From NCBI GenBank assembly GCA_002898555.1, contig BEHR01000015.1, positions 1 through 64,000 on the forward strand: DNA of 64,000 bases, in the 5' to 3' direction. Source of the DNA: a bacterium HR15 (GTDB taxonomy: Bacteria; Armatimonadota; Fimbriimonadia; Fimbriimonadales; GBS-DC). Shown here in pieces: positions 26,077 to 35,362 of this stretch. The position numbers and the translations under genes are program-made. The notes under the pieces are model-generated. The model did not search any database, was not told the DNA's origin, and worked only from the letters and a program-made list of their open reading frames with translations. Every line of letters begins with the position of its first letter. Positions within the stretch are counted from its first letter, which is position 1.

Positions 26077-27923
26077 GCCACCACCTCCTCTCGCTTGCGT
26101 TTGAACGCGGCGCGCACCATCAGGCACAGCCCGATGAAGAGCGCGAGCAGGAATAGGCGTGTGAGCCACACGGTCCAGCCCGTGCCCTGACCTTCCACGC
26201 CCTGCTGCAAGATGGTGCCATTCAGAATCGGCACGATGATGTTCAGCCAGACCCAAAAGCCCAGCACGAACATCAGCATAAGTGGCGCGATATATTTCGC
26301 GCTGTAGTAGAAGAAGCGGGGTGGACGCAGTTGTGCCCCACGCAGGATCTCTGCCCAGATTTTGTCCGCGCCGAAAATCCACATCATCAGCACCACCTCG
26401 ATCAGGGCGAGCAGCGGCGGACCGAAAGTGCCTGCCCAAAAGTCCATTACATCGAGCGAGCCACTGAGGAAGATGCACAGATGCGTGCTGGGCAGCCACA
26501 GTGCGCCCAGAATCGCCACCGCCTTGCCCTTTGGCAGCCCGAACTCATCCTGTAGAAACGCAATCAACGGCTGCGCTAATGCTACTACCGAGGTAATCGC
26601 CGCGATAAAAAGCAGAAAGAACCAGAGCGCGCCTAATACCTGCCCCAGCGGCATAAATTCGAACACCGGCGGCATCGACGCAAAGCCCAGATAGAAGGTG
26701 CCCTGTGCAGCAATCACCTGCGTGGCGGTGATCCCGAAGAAGGTCGCCGCTGCTGGGATAGCAATCGAGCCACCCAACACCACCTCCGCAAACTCGTTTG
26801 CCGCGGTGGTCGATAGTCCCGTGAGCGCAACATCGTCATTCTCGCGCAGGTAGGAAGCATAACACTGAATCGCGCCCATTCCCAGACTGAGCGTGAAAAA
26901 GATTTGACCAGCCGCTGCCAGCCACACCTGCGGGTCGAGCAACACGAACACCTCGCGTCCATTGCGCTCAATGAACCACTTCGGCTCCCACAGGAACGCC
27001 AGCCCGTTTAGTGGACCTAATGCCTCAGATACGGGGTGCCCCAGCGTAAAGACGCGAATCACCAAAATCACCGCTAGGATAAAGAGCAATGGCATGCCCA
27101 CCTTCGCCAACACTTCGATGCCGCCCGAAATGCCCCGCACGAGCACGAACAGGCTGAACGCGAACACGCCCAGAAAGACCAGATAGGTGAATAGCGGCGG
27201 ACGAAAGATATCGCCCCTGGGCTTGCCATCGGGCGTGATAGCGCCCGCATAGGCTTTGCGCGCGTTATCAAAGGGCTTGACAACCTTCTCCTTAATAATC
27301 GCTGCCTCCAGCTTCTCCAGTCGCTGCGTCGAATCTAATCTGCTAATCTCCTCCTCCGATAAATTAAGTGTTTTAAGGAACTCGCTCATTTTTTGGGTGG
27401 CGATACCCTGATTAATGAGCTGATCGATGTCATCCCGAGTAATGGGCAGTCCCTGAATCACATGGTCGCGGATTTCGCCACGCGCCAGCGCAGAGAGGTC
27501 GTCTTTCGTGATGCCGGTCTCCTGCACCTTCGGCAGCTGATTGAACAGGGCGTAGATGCTGTAGCCAATCGTCCAGCTAGTAAGATAGGAGTAGTAAATT
27601 AGAATGGCTGTTGGCAGAAACAGCCCTAATACGCCGAGATACTTGCTGATGCGACTGCGCCACATCAAATGAAACATGCCGGGCGTGGTGCCGTGTCCGC
27701 GTGCACCGCCATAGCGCCCTTGCGCCCATTCAAGCCACATCAAGGGAATCGCCATGAAGATGAGCGCGATAAAGTAGGGGATCATGAAGGCACCACCGCC
27801 ATTGGAAGCCGCTTGCCCTGGAAAGCGCAAAAAGTTACCGATGCCGATGGCGTTCCCTGCCATCGCCAGCACCAGTCCGATGCGCGTCGCCCAACGTTCC
27901 CTGGTACCGTTGCTGTTCGCCAT
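26073..27923 (-). CDS. Neurotransmitter:sodium symporter (LeuT-fold) family transporter
   Basis: The 616-residue protein has about twelve membrane helices. The start 'RWATRIGLVLAMAGNAIGIGNFLRFPG' is the NSS helix 1 signature, whose unwound middle binds substrate and sodium. 'SLGMGAIQCYASYLREND' is helix 6 and adjoining loop. A large soluble insertion (about residues 110-215) between helices 3 and 4 is unusual for bacterial members, which average about 450-510 residues. The likely cargo is an amino acid. AAGGAGGGA precedes the ATG. Confidence 0.92.
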   Translation of the reverse strand: MANSNGTRERWATRIGLVLAMAGNAIGIGNFLRFPGQAASNGGGAFMIPYFIALIFMAIPLMWLEWAQGRYGGARGHGTTPGMFHLMWRSRISKYLGVLGLFLPTAILIYYSYLTSWTIGYSIYALFNQLPKVQETGITKDDLSALARGEIRDHVIQGLPITRDDIDQLINQGIATQKMSEFLKTLNLSEEEISRLDSTQRLEKLEAAIIKEKVVKPFDNARKAYAGAITPDGKPRGDIFRPPLFTYLVFLGVFAFSLFVLVRGISGGIEVLAKVGMPLLFILAVILVIRVFTLGHPVSEALGPLNGLAFLWEPKWFIERNGREVFVLLDPQVWLAAAGQIFFTLSLGMGAIQCYASYLRENDDVALTGLSTTAANEFAEVVLGGSIAIPAAATFFGITATQVIAAQGTFYLGFASMPPVFEFMPLGQVLGALWFFLLFIAAITSVVALAQPLIAFLQDEFGLPKGKAVAILGALWLPSTHLCIFLSGSLDVMDFWAGTFGPPLLALIEVVLMMWIFGADKIWAEILRGAQLRPPRFFYYSAKYIAPLMLMFVLGFWVWLNIIVPILNGTILQQGVEGQGTGWTVWLTRLFLLALFIGLCLMVRAAFKRKREEVVA

Positions 27924-28020
27924 GCAGATTCTCCCTCCTTGTGCAGTGTAGTGAGGCTGATTCGCGCGCCCCCTCTGGATTCCTGCTAAACCACGCCCGT
28001 CCTAAAATTTTATCGGAAGT

Positions 28021-28791
28021 TCAGTTCACCTCGACCACTTGTCCGTCATACGCCAGCTCCACCCCAGGCGGAAATTGAGCGTTTACTGCATCGTAATCGA
28101 AGTCGTGAGTCAAATGGGTAAACAGCGTGCGCTTTGGCTGCAACGCCTGCACCACTTGCAGCGCCTGCTCCAGATTGAAATGGGTGGGATGCGGTTCGAA
28201 GCGCAAAGCGTCCAGAATGAGCAGTTCCAGCCCCTGCAGGCGGGCGAGACTTTCTGGTGGGATATAGCTCACATCCGTTACATAGGCGAAGTTGCCCACC
28301 CGAAATGCTAAAATGGGCATCTCACCGTGAAATACGCGCAGCGGCTCGATAGTCAGATCGCCGATTTGCAAAATGCCTGTGATCTCGCGAAACTCGATCT
28401 GGGGCGTGCTGGTGCCGGGTGGGAAAGGATGAAACACATAGCGGAACACCCGCTGCAGGTCGTTCAGGGCCGATGCTTCCGCATACACTGGGATAGGTTT
28501 GCCTGTGCGCAGAGTGAAGCCCCGCACATCGTCCAGCCCCATGATATGGTCGGCATGGGTGTGGGTAATCAACACGGCGTCCAAGTGTTCATCAAGATGG
28601 GTCGCGAGTAGTTGGAGGCGCAGTTCGGGGGGCGCATCGATCAGCACGCTCGTGCCTTTCGATTGCAGATGGATACTGGGGCGTGTGCGATGGTTGCGCG
28701 GGTTCGAGGAAGCACACACCGCGCAACGGCAGCCAAGCTGCGGCACGCCCATCGAAGTGCCACAGCCCAGCACCGTAATGCGCAGGCTCAC
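28021..28791 (-). CDS. MBL-fold metallohydrolase (PhnP-like)
   Basis: The 256-residue metallo-beta-lactamase-fold protein has 'LGCGTSMGVPQLGCRCAVCASSNP' (zinc-binding Cys cluster as in PhnP) and the metal motif 'HTHADHIMGLDD'. PhnP-type enzymes are phosphodiesterases, for example for cyclic phosphoribosyl esters; the exact substrate here is unknown. It lies 3 nt after plsX on the minus strand, so it belongs to the yceD-rpmF-plsX operon. Confidence 0.85.
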   Translation of the reverse strand: MSLRITVLGCGTSMGVPQLGCRCAVCASSNPRNHRTRPSIHLQSKGTSVLIDAPPELRLQLLATHLDEHLDAVLITHTHADHIMGLDDVRGFTLRTGKPIPVYAEASALNDLQRVFRYVFHPFPPGTSTPQIEFREITGILQIGDLTIEPLRVFHGEMPILAFRVGNFAYVTDVSYIPPESLARLQGLELLILDALRFEPHPTHFNLEQALQVVQALQPKRTLFTHLTHDFDYDAVNAQFPPGVELAYDGQVVEVN

Positions 28792-28794
28792 CGC

Positions 28795-29802
28795 TCAGCC
28801 CTCCTTCTCGTGGTGGAGCAGTTCCAGCGCGTGGCGCAAGGTCGGCACGAGCCGATTGGCGACCGCCTGCGCCGCCACCGCAATCGCTTGACGCACGGCA
28901 TAGCGATCGGAGCGTCCATGCCCGATAATGCACACCCCATTCACGCCCAGCAACGGCGCACCACCATACTCTCGATAATCGAGCCGCCGCTTAATGCGGT
29001 CGAACGCGGGCTTCAACAGCGCAAGGGGCAGCCGATTGAGGGTGTTGCGCGTCAGCTCCTCCTTAATGATTTTCAGGATGGTCTCCGCGACGCCCTCGCC
29101 CGTTTTCAGAAAGATGTTCCCGACGAAGCCATCGCACACGACCACATCGGCGATGCCCTCAAAAAAGGTCTTGCCCTCCACATTGCCCACGAACTCCTCC
29201 TTGAGGTGCGCCTGCAGCAACTGATACGCCTCTTTGGTCAGCGAGTTGCCTTTGGTGGCTTCCTCGCCGATATTGAGCAGCCCGACGCGCGGATTGGGAA
29301 TCTCCAGCACTTGGGCGGCATAGATCTGCCCCATGAGGGCGAAATCGAGCAGGTGGCGTGGAGTGCAGTCCACGGTGGCACCGCTATCCAGCAGCACGCA
29401 GCGTCCCGCGTAGGTGGGCAGCACGGTGGCGATTGCGGGGCGGTCGACATAAGGCAAGCTGCCCCATAGCAGTTTGGCGACTACGCCAACCGCACCTGTG
29501 TTGCCCATTGAAACGAGCGCGTCCGCCTCGCCCTGCTTCACCATGTGCGCGGCGACCACCAGCGACGAATCGCGCTTGCGGCGCACCGCCATCACAGGCG
29601 AGTCGTCCATCGTGACGACCTGTGAGGCGTGTCTCAGGTGCAGATTTGCCGGGCGACCGCGCTTGGGCAAGATGGCTTCGATTTGCGCGGTGTCGCCCAC
29701 CAGCACAATGTCGAAGCTCACTTGGCGCGCCGATTCGAACGCGCCCAGCACGATCTCCTGTGGGGCATAATCGCCCCCCATCGCGTCAACGGCTATGCGC
29801 AT
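28795..29802 (-). CDS. plsX: Phosphate acyltransferase PlsX
   Basis: The 335-residue enzyme converts acyl-ACP to acyl-phosphate for phosphatidic acid synthesis. The start 'MRIAVDAMGGDYAPQEIV' is diagnostic, and 'ALVSMGNTGAVG' and 'VVCDGFVGNIFLKTGEG' are family blocks. ATG 29802 overlaps the rpmF stop codon. The order yceD-rpmF-plsX is conserved across many bacteria, linking ribosome and membrane lipid synthesis. Confidence 0.95.
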   Translation of the reverse strand: MRIAVDAMGGDYAPQEIVLGAFESARQVSFDIVLVGDTAQIEAILPKRGRPANLHLRHASQVVTMDDSPVMAVRRKRDSSLVVAAHMVKQGEADALVSMGNTGAVGVVAKLLWGSLPYVDRPAIATVLPTYAGRCVLLDSGATVDCTPRHLLDFALMGQIYAAQVLEIPNPRVGLLNIGEEATKGNSLTKEAYQLLQAHLKEEFVGNVEGKTFFEGIADVVVCDGFVGNIFLKTGEGVAETILKIIKEELTRNTLNRLPLALLKPAFDRIKRRLDYREYGGAPLLGVNGVCIIGHGRSDRYAVRQAIAVAAQAVANRLVPTLRHALELLHHEKEG

Positions 29803-29999
29803 CACTCTTCAGTGTCCGCGTTCAGCATCGCCTCGCTATATTTGCGCCCACGATAGTAGCCGCATGTGGGGCAGGCACGGTGTGGCAGGTGCAACTCGCC
29901 ACACTGCTTGCATCGGCTCAGTCCCGGCGCCGCGAGTTTATAGTGCGTGCGTCGCTTCGCGCCGCGCGAATGAGTATGTCTGCGTTTTGGGTTCGCCAT
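29802..29999 (-). CDS. rpmF: 50S ribosomal protein bL32
   Basis: This 65-residue basic protein starts 'MANPKRRHTHSRGAKRRTHYKL' and carries two CxxC pairs, 'CKQCGELHLPHRACPTCGYY', so it is the zinc-binding form of L32. GGAGGT-type ribosome site is upstream. It sits 5 nt after yceD and overlaps plsX. Confidence 0.97.
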   Translation of the reverse strand: MANPKRRHTHSRGAKRRTHYKLAAPGLSRCKQCGELHLPHRACPTCGYYRGRKYSEAMLNADTEE

Positions 30000-30004
30000 C
30001 GTTC

Positions 30005-30562
30005 TTACCTCCCGTTATGCTCGTCGTCGTTCTCGCCATACCAGACTCGCGCCAGTGCCTCGAAGGCAGGGTGCCCGGCGCGTGGTGGGCAACTGCAACT
30101 GCCCTCGTTCAGGTTCTTCCCGCAGCGTGGGCACAGCCCCTTGCATTCGGGCTGGCACACCGGCGCAATCGGCAGGTTCAGAATCACATACTGCCGCAAC
30201 AGCTCATCGGCATAGAGTCCATTCCCCTCAAACACGGGGAACGAGTCCCGATCTTCCACCTCCGCGTAGCCCTGAGGGTTTAGCCCCGCGGGTGTGCCCA
30301 CCAGCGGGAACTCCTCCTGGATGCGGAACTCGATGGGCAACCGATAGAAAGTTAAACAGCGTCCGCACTCCAGCCACACCACGGTGCGGAACTCACCCGC
30401 GATGCGCAAGATGCGTCCGCCGCTTTCGGCAATCAGCACGCCTTGCACCGGTTCCGCCAGCGGGGGAGCCTCTTCCCGCTCCAACCAGATTTCGATCGGG
30501 TACTCGACCCTGCGCCCGGGATGCTGGACAACATCGTTCAAATCCAAACGATACGCTTTCAT
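30005..30562 (-). CDS. yceD: YceD/DUF177 family protein
   Basis: The 185-residue protein carries the DUF177 pattern: 'VWLECGRCLTFYRLPIEF' and 'LNLPIAPVCQPECKGLCPRCGKNLNEGSCSCPP', with cysteines that probably bind zinc. In bacteria and chloroplasts members of this family are linked to 23S rRNA accumulation or large-subunit assembly, in keeping with the neighbouring rpmF. A minus-strand TATAAT (30586-30591) is 24 nt upstream of the ATG and serves as the likely -10 of this four-gene operon; its -35 is weak. Confidence 0.9.
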   Translation of the reverse strand: MKAYRLDLNDVVQHPGRRVEYPIEIWLEREEAPPLAEPVQGVLIAESGGRILRIAGEFRTVVWLECGRCLTFYRLPIEFRIQEEFPLVGTPAGLNPQGYAEVEDRDSFPVFEGNGLYADELLRQYVILNLPIAPVCQPECKGLCPRCGKNLNEGSCSCPPRAGHPAFEALARVWYGENDDEHNGR

Positions 30563-30656
30563 CGTTGGCTCCCCCTTGTGGCACGATTATACCCGCTCTA
30601 TAGGAGATCCGCCCGCCCCAGTTTTTGGGGCAGCCCATGCCATAATTAAAAAAGCG

Positions 30657-31796
30657 ATGGTCTGCACCAAGTGCTTTGCGGAGATACCCGACACGAGCGC
30701 ATTCTGTATGGAGTGTGGGGCACGCCTGCGCGAGGATACAACCGATCCCCTCTATGCCGAAGGCTCCGACCGGGAGGTCTATCCTGAAATCGCGCGGGCA
30801 AACCTGCTGCGCATGAAAGGGCAGTATGAGGAGGCGATTGAGGTCTGCCTCCATATTCTGAAACGCTATCCCAGCAACGAGACAGCCCACGCCTTGCTGG
30901 GCGACATCTATGCCGATCAAGGCAAACTAACAGACGCTATCCAGTGGTATGAATTGTTGGTCGAACTCGCGCCGAATAACCCCGTCTATCGTTCCAAGCT
31001 GGAGAACTTGCGTTCGATTCAGACGGCGCAGCAGGCGCAGGCAACCACCCCACCTCCTGCTTCGCCCGTCCGTGTGCCTTCCACGCGTGTTTGGGTCTAC
31101 ACCTTGTGGGGGTTGCTCGCGTTGATACTGATAGGCTCGGTGTTTGTGGCAGGGAGACGCATGACGCTGTCCACTATCGATTACCCCGCTTCTGCAGCCC
31201 ATCCGAAGAGTCAGACGAATCTGCCGTCCCCTGCCGAGCCACCTTCGAACGCATCCCCTATTCCACCCCCCGCGCCGTCCACCGAGTCCGATAGCCAGGC
31301 GGTGAATAATTTGCCGTCCTTCAATGGGATGGGTGATATGGAGGAGCGATTCGCGCGTGCCATCAGTCAGCAACTGAACGGACTACCCATCTGGTGCCTG
31401 TTTGACCCGCTAACGAACCGCTGGACCATTCGCACGCGCATTCAGGTGGGTGCACTCACACGCGGGCGCGTGATGCAGGAATCGCTTTTGGTCGCTGCTG
31501 CTGCCTTCAAGCATGCCCCCAGCCTGCAGAGCGTTATCGTAATGATTCTCACCCCCAGCACGGGCGGCGCGGATACCCTGCTCTTTGCCGCGGAGATAAG
31601 CCGCGCGATGCTCCCTCCCGATGTGCGCACGCTAAACGAGGCGCAGGTGGAAGCGATGTTTCAGTCTATCAATGCATGGTGGAACCCTGCGGTGCCGCTG
31701 CCTGAAGGGAGTTCACCCGCCGTCCCCGGTGCGCCTCAAGGAACGGGTGAAGCGACTACAGGAATGTTGCCATCCGAAGCGAATTCTCCCTCGTGA
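30657..31796 (+). CDS. Zinc-ribbon, TPR and membrane-anchored protein
   Basis: The 379-residue protein starts at ATG 30657, ten nt after CATAAT (30641-30646). Order of parts: a zinc ribbon ('MVCTKCFAEIPDTSAFCMECG', two CxxC), TPR-like helices (about 35-115), a low-complexity linker, one membrane helix (about 140-162), a proline/serine-rich stretch and a roughly 140-residue C-terminal domain outside the membrane. It is coupled by ATGA to the HEAT-repeat gene. Its function is unknown; the architecture suggests a membrane scaffold. Confidence 0.8.
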   Translation: MVCTKCFAEIPDTSAFCMECGARLREDTTDPLYAEGSDREVYPEIARANLLRMKGQYEEAIEVCLHILKRYPSNETAHALLGDIYADQGKLTDAIQWYELLVELAPNNPVYRSKLENLRSIQTAQQAQATTPPPASPVRVPSTRVWVYTLWGLLALILIGSVFVAGRRMTLSTIDYPASAAHPKSQTNLPSPAEPPSNASPIPPPAPSTESDSQAVNNLPSFNGMGDMEERFARAISQQLNGLPIWCLFDPLTNRWTIRTRIQVGALTRGRVMQESLLVAAAAFKHAPSLQSVIVMILTPSTGGADTLLFAAEISRAMLPPDVRTLNEAQVEAMFQSINAWWNPAVPLPEGSSPAVPGAPQGTGEATTGMLPSEANSPS

Positions 31797-33217
31797 TGAG
31801 CCAGTGGATTATGCGCATCCTGTTCGGAGCTGCCGTTGCCTTCATCATCGGCAGTGCAATCTGGAATAATATCGTCACGAATCGCCTGATCGAGGAGGCG
31901 ACAGGGCGCGACTTGGAGGCGCAAAAACGCGCTCTCACCCTGCTTTCGGAACGGGAGGATTTTTTCGATCTGATTCAGTCGCGTCGCCCACCCCGACGCC
32001 TGCGTGTGGCAACGGGTGCGGAAAGCCTTAATAATGCAGTGGGCATCAAGGTGGCGCTGGCGATGCTGCGCGACCCAGAACCGCGCGTGCGCGACCGATT
32101 CCTGCAAGCATTGCTCAAAATCGGGGGCAACAATCTGGACGCGCTTGCCGAGGGACTGAAAAACCCCGACTCAAATGTAAAAAACGGTACAGTTAAGGTG
32201 ATGGTGCAACTGGGCACGCGCTGCCTACCCGTCGTGCTGAAAGCCTTTGAGAACGCCGATGCACGCGCTGCCGCTACAGAAGTGCTGGTGCAGTTTGGAA
32301 GCGTAAGCGTGCCCGGTCTGCTGGAGATTTTGAACCGCGCCACGGATGAGGGGCTAAAACTGGACACTATTGCCGCCCTGGGGCGCATCGGCGACCGTCG
32401 CGCGACCGACGCGCTGCTACCTTATCTGAACCTGCCCACCGAAAAGAGGCGCATCGTGTTGGTTGCGCTGGGCAGTATCGCGGACCCACGCACCGAGCCA
32501 ATCCTTATCGAGGCATTGCGCTCGTCTTCCGAAGACCCCGACGCGCGGGCACAGGTGGCATTAGGACTGGGGCAAATCGGCACGCCAACGGCTATCCGTG
32601 CGCTGATCGACGCGCTGGGCGACCTCGACCTGCAAGTAGCGGACGCGGCGGCGCAGGGGCTGCAGAAAGCGGGTGCGCGCGCCCTCGATGCACTCGCGCA
32701 GGCACTCCACGACGCACGAGTCGGCGTGCGCCTGCGTGCGGTGATTGCGCTCAGCGGCATCTCACAGGCGCGCTCGGTTGAACTGCTGCGACGCGCTTTG
32801 CAAGACCCCGATGTGCGGGTGCAGCGCGCCGCTGCGGATGCACTGGGTGTCATCGGGCGTCCTGAAGCTATCCCGGTGTTGATTGAGGCACTCGGATCTG
32901 CCGACGGGGGTGTGGTACTGAGCGCGGTACGCAGTCTGAGCCATATTGGCAAGCCTGCCATCCCCGCCCTGCTGAACGCCATGCGCCAGTCGTCTGACGC
33001 CTCCTATTTTGCTGCCCTCGCACTCAGCCAGATTCCGGAGGCGGAAAGCGCGCTGCTACGCGCCGCCCAAGAGCCACGCACGCGCCGATATGCTCTGATC
33101 GCTCTTAAAGAGCGTCGCTCGCATGCAGCGAAACCGCTGTTCGAGAAGGCACTGCACGCGCCTGACCCTGCCCTGCGTCAATTGGCACGCGAGGCACTGA
33201 TGCAACTCTCACAATGA
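31796..33217 (+). CDS. Membrane-anchored HEAT-repeat protein
   Basis: The 473-residue protein has an N-terminal membrane helix (about 5-25) followed by about ten HEAT/PBS-lyase-type repeats. Examples are 'DPEPRVRDRFLQALLKIG', 'LDTIAALGRIGDRRATDALLPYL' and 'DPDVRVQRAAADALGVIG'. Such solenoids bind other proteins. The start ATG overlaps the stop of the TPR gene, and the next small membrane gene overlaps its end, so the three genes form one unit. Confidence 0.88.
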   Translation: MSQWIMRILFGAAVAFIIGSAIWNNIVTNRLIEEATGRDLEAQKRALTLLSEREDFFDLIQSRRPPRRLRVATGAESLNNAVGIKVALAMLRDPEPRVRDRFLQALLKIGGNNLDALAEGLKNPDSNVKNGTVKVMVQLGTRCLPVVLKAFENADARAAATEVLVQFGSVSVPGLLEILNRATDEGLKLDTIAALGRIGDRRATDALLPYLNLPTEKRRIVLVALGSIADPRTEPILIEALRSSSEDPDARAQVALGLGQIGTPTAIRALIDALGDLDLQVADAAAQGLQKAGARALDALAQALHDARVGVRLRAVIALSGISQARSVELLRRALQDPDVRVQRAAADALGVIGRPEAIPVLIEALGSADGGVVLSAVRSLSHIGKPAIPALLNAMRQSSDASYFAALALSQIPEAESALLRAAQEPRTRRYALIALKERRSHAAKPLFEKALHAPDPALRQLAREALMQLSQ

Positions 33218-33534
33218 AACCCCATCGCGACTGGCTTGGACGAACGCTCTCGGTGACGGTGTTCCTGACAGGCATCTTACTGATGCTGATCGCCTTCTGG
33301 CTCGCCTATCGGATGTTCCAGACACCGCCGCAACGCCTCTTTCAGGGTGCCGGCGGCAATAATCCCAATCTGGGCGCCATCGCCACAGGCATCTGGGCAG
33401 CCCTGCGAGGCATTCTGTTGCTGGTGCTGATGGCAATCGTGGGCGGCATGGTGGCTAATCGGGGCATTAATCTCTATCTCGCAGTGCGACGCGCCGAATT
33501 CGAGGAACGAGGGCAGGTCCAGAAGGGCGAGTAG
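33214..33534 (+). CDS. Small two-helix membrane protein
   Basis: A 106-residue protein with two membrane segments (about 13-34 and 62-84) separated by a Gly/Asn/Pro loop 'QGAGGNNPNLG', and a charged C-terminal tail. No family recognised. Its ATG overlaps the HEAT gene stop by 4 nt, so it is probably part of the same membrane complex. Confidence 0.7.
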   Translation: MKPHRDWLGRTLSVTVFLTGILLMLIAFWLAYRMFQTPPQRLFQGAGGNNPNLGAIATGIWAALRGILLLVLMAIVGGMVANRGINLYLAVRRAEFEERGQVQKGE

Positions 33535-33601
33535 ATTTTCTGGCAAGTAGCGAGTAGTAAATGGCGAGCGGAATCTATCCACCTGTTATTCGCCATCGCT
33601 C

Positions 33602-33848
33602 TGAGAGACTGTTTAAAAACTGGAGTTCAAGGAGATGGGCAGGCATTCACGCTTGGGCATGTTGGAGGGCGAGGCTCCCGCCGAGCCGAATCTGGAGGGC
33701 GAGGCTCTCGCCGAGCCGTTCCAACCGACGCCGCACTAAGACAGGACCGTCTTCATCAAGCATGTCGGCTCGCGGGGACGCTCGCCCTCCAGTGTGCGGT
33801 TCGGGCAGATGCACCAGTCCGTCCCTACCATTCTTAAACAGTCTCTGA
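33602..33848. mobile_element. MITE-like element with IS5-type ends
   Basis: The 241-nt segment 33605-33845 is bounded by inverted copies of GAGACTGTTTAA (33605-33616 and the complement of 33834-33845), with further matches inside. The triplet TGA flanks both sides (33602-33604 and 33846-33848), fitting the 3-bp TNA target duplication of IS5/IS1031-group elements. No transposase is encoded. Inside are two tandem GGAGGGCGAGGCTC repeats (about 33664-33716) and an inverted copy near 33770. This fills most of the 416-nt gap before the next gene. Confidence 0.6.
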
Positions 33849-33950
33849 GCCGAAAGCGAGCAATGACAGGCGGAGTCGCTTGGATGGGGTATCCTATAAG
33901 TGAAGCGCGAATGAAAAGAAGAAACCACTCGCTACAAGGAGGAAGGAACC

Positions 33951-35156
33951 ATGCGACGCATCTACCAAGAATTGCTTGGGTTTCAATCTGAGCAGTACTT
34001 TGTGACCTCGCTCTATCTCACGCTGTTGCCGCAGGAACGCGCGGATCGCCCGCCGGGCTATCGTATCCGGCTTAAGACAATGATCCATCAGCTCAAACAT
34101 TGGCTCGATGACCGCGAGATTGAGCCGGCGGTGCGCGAATCGTTGGAGAGTGATTTTAAACAGTTGGAGGACTTCTTTGCGGAGCCGTCCAACACACTGG
34201 GCAATAGCTCTTTGCCCGTGCGCGGGATGGCGGTCTTCGCGTGTTCGGCAAAAGGGCTGTTTAAGGCGGTGCATCTGCCCTATGTGGAGCGCAATACATT
34301 GGTGGTGGATCGCACACCCTATGTGCGCCGTTTGCTGGCGGTGGAGACCGATTTCGGCGTCAACTTGTTGGTGGTGTGTGATCACCGTGATGCCTACTTC
34401 TACCTGGTGGATATTCAGGGGATTCGGGAGGCAGAGTCGTTCCGTTTCACGCGCGACCGTGAGGTGTTGCCCCCCGGGGTGCATGCGGTGCGGACACCCA
34501 GTGGACTGCGCGCCTTTCACGGCATGGGCGAGCGCAATGTGCAAATGCTCAAACTGCATGAACAACAACAGCACTTGAAGCACATCGCCAGCACCATTCT
34601 GGAGCTGCGACGCACCCATCCGTTTGACCGCTTGCTGATTGCTGCACCCGACGATTTGGCAAGCGCATTACCCAACTACCTGCACGATTATGTGCGCAGA
34701 GCCTATGCTGGGCGCATCCATGCCAACGACAAAACGCCCATCAACGAACTTTACGAGCGCGTGCTGGATCGGCTCATCGCGCTGGATCGGGAGCAAGAGC
34801 ATGCCTACATCGAGGAGCTGAAGAGCAGTGCCCCAGACCGGGCTGCCGTCGGGCTGGAGGCGGTACTGCAGGCGGTGCAGTGGGGCAATGTGCGCGTCTT
34901 GCTGTATGATACCGACTACTCCACGCCCGGCTGTGTGTTCTATCCCTCAGGCGTGCTCGGTCTGAATCCCGACGAGGCACCACCCGACACAGACCACATC
35001 TGGTACATGCCCGACATCGTGGACACGCTGATCGAGCGTGCGCTGGAGCAGGGCGCACAGGTGGAGCCAGTGCAATCCCCAGAGGGACGCCATGCCATTC
35101 AGGGGGTGAGCGCACTCCTGCGCTACCCGATGCCCGCCACAGAGATCGGGGAATAA
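33951..35156 (+). CDS. Bacterial eRF1-like (baeRF) family protein
   Basis: The 401-residue soluble protein resembles the bacterial members of the archaeo-eukaryotic release factor superfamily. It has an N-terminal helical domain ('MRRIYQELLGFQSEQYFVTSLYL'), a central RNase H-like domain ('LLVVCDHRDAYFYLVDIQGI'), and a C-terminal L7Ae-like part ('LEAVLQAVQWGNVRVLLYDTDYSTPGCVFYPSG'). These families are predicted to act on ribosome-bound peptidyl-tRNA, by analogy with eRF1, Dom34 and Vms1. AAGGAGGAAGG fits the start. It is monocistronic, upstream of secA. Confidence 0.7.
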   Translation: MRRIYQELLGFQSEQYFVTSLYLTLLPQERADRPPGYRIRLKTMIHQLKHWLDDREIEPAVRESLESDFKQLEDFFAEPSNTLGNSSLPVRGMAVFACSAKGLFKAVHLPYVERNTLVVDRTPYVRRLLAVETDFGVNLLVVCDHRDAYFYLVDIQGIREAESFRFTRDREVLPPGVHAVRTPSGLRAFHGMGERNVQMLKLHEQQQHLKHIASTILELRRTHPFDRLLIAAPDDLASALPNYLHDYVRRAYAGRIHANDKTPINELYERVLDRLIALDREQEHAYIEELKSSAPDRAAVGLEAVLQAVQWGNVRVLLYDTDYSTPGCVFYPSGVLGLNPDEAPPDTDHIWYMPDIVDTLIERALEQGAQVEPVQSPEGRHAIQGVSALLRYPMPATEIGE

Positions 35157-35362
35157 CCCAGGGTATGGCGCCTGCCGTATAGCGATTATCACGACGAAAA
35201 GCGCATGGCAAGTAGCGAGTGGATAGCTCCCACTCGCTACTACTCACCAGAAAACAGGTATTATCATGGCAAGTAGCGAATGGCGAGTGGCGAGTGGATG
35301 GATTGCACTCGCTGCTCACTACTCGCCAGAAAAACGGATAGCCCGCGAGGTGGGAAAAAGCG
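35157..35362. repeat. Dispersed GTAGCGAGTGG-type repeats before secA
   Basis: Two related copies of a GGCAAGTAGCGA...CACTCGCTAC...CTCACCAGAAAA unit stand in tandem (about 35207-35255 and 35269-35335). Each can fold on itself, since GTAGCGAGTGG pairs with CCACTCGCTAC. Related copies are at 33540-33590 and 58825-58875. They could form structure in the secA leader. Confidence 0.6.
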
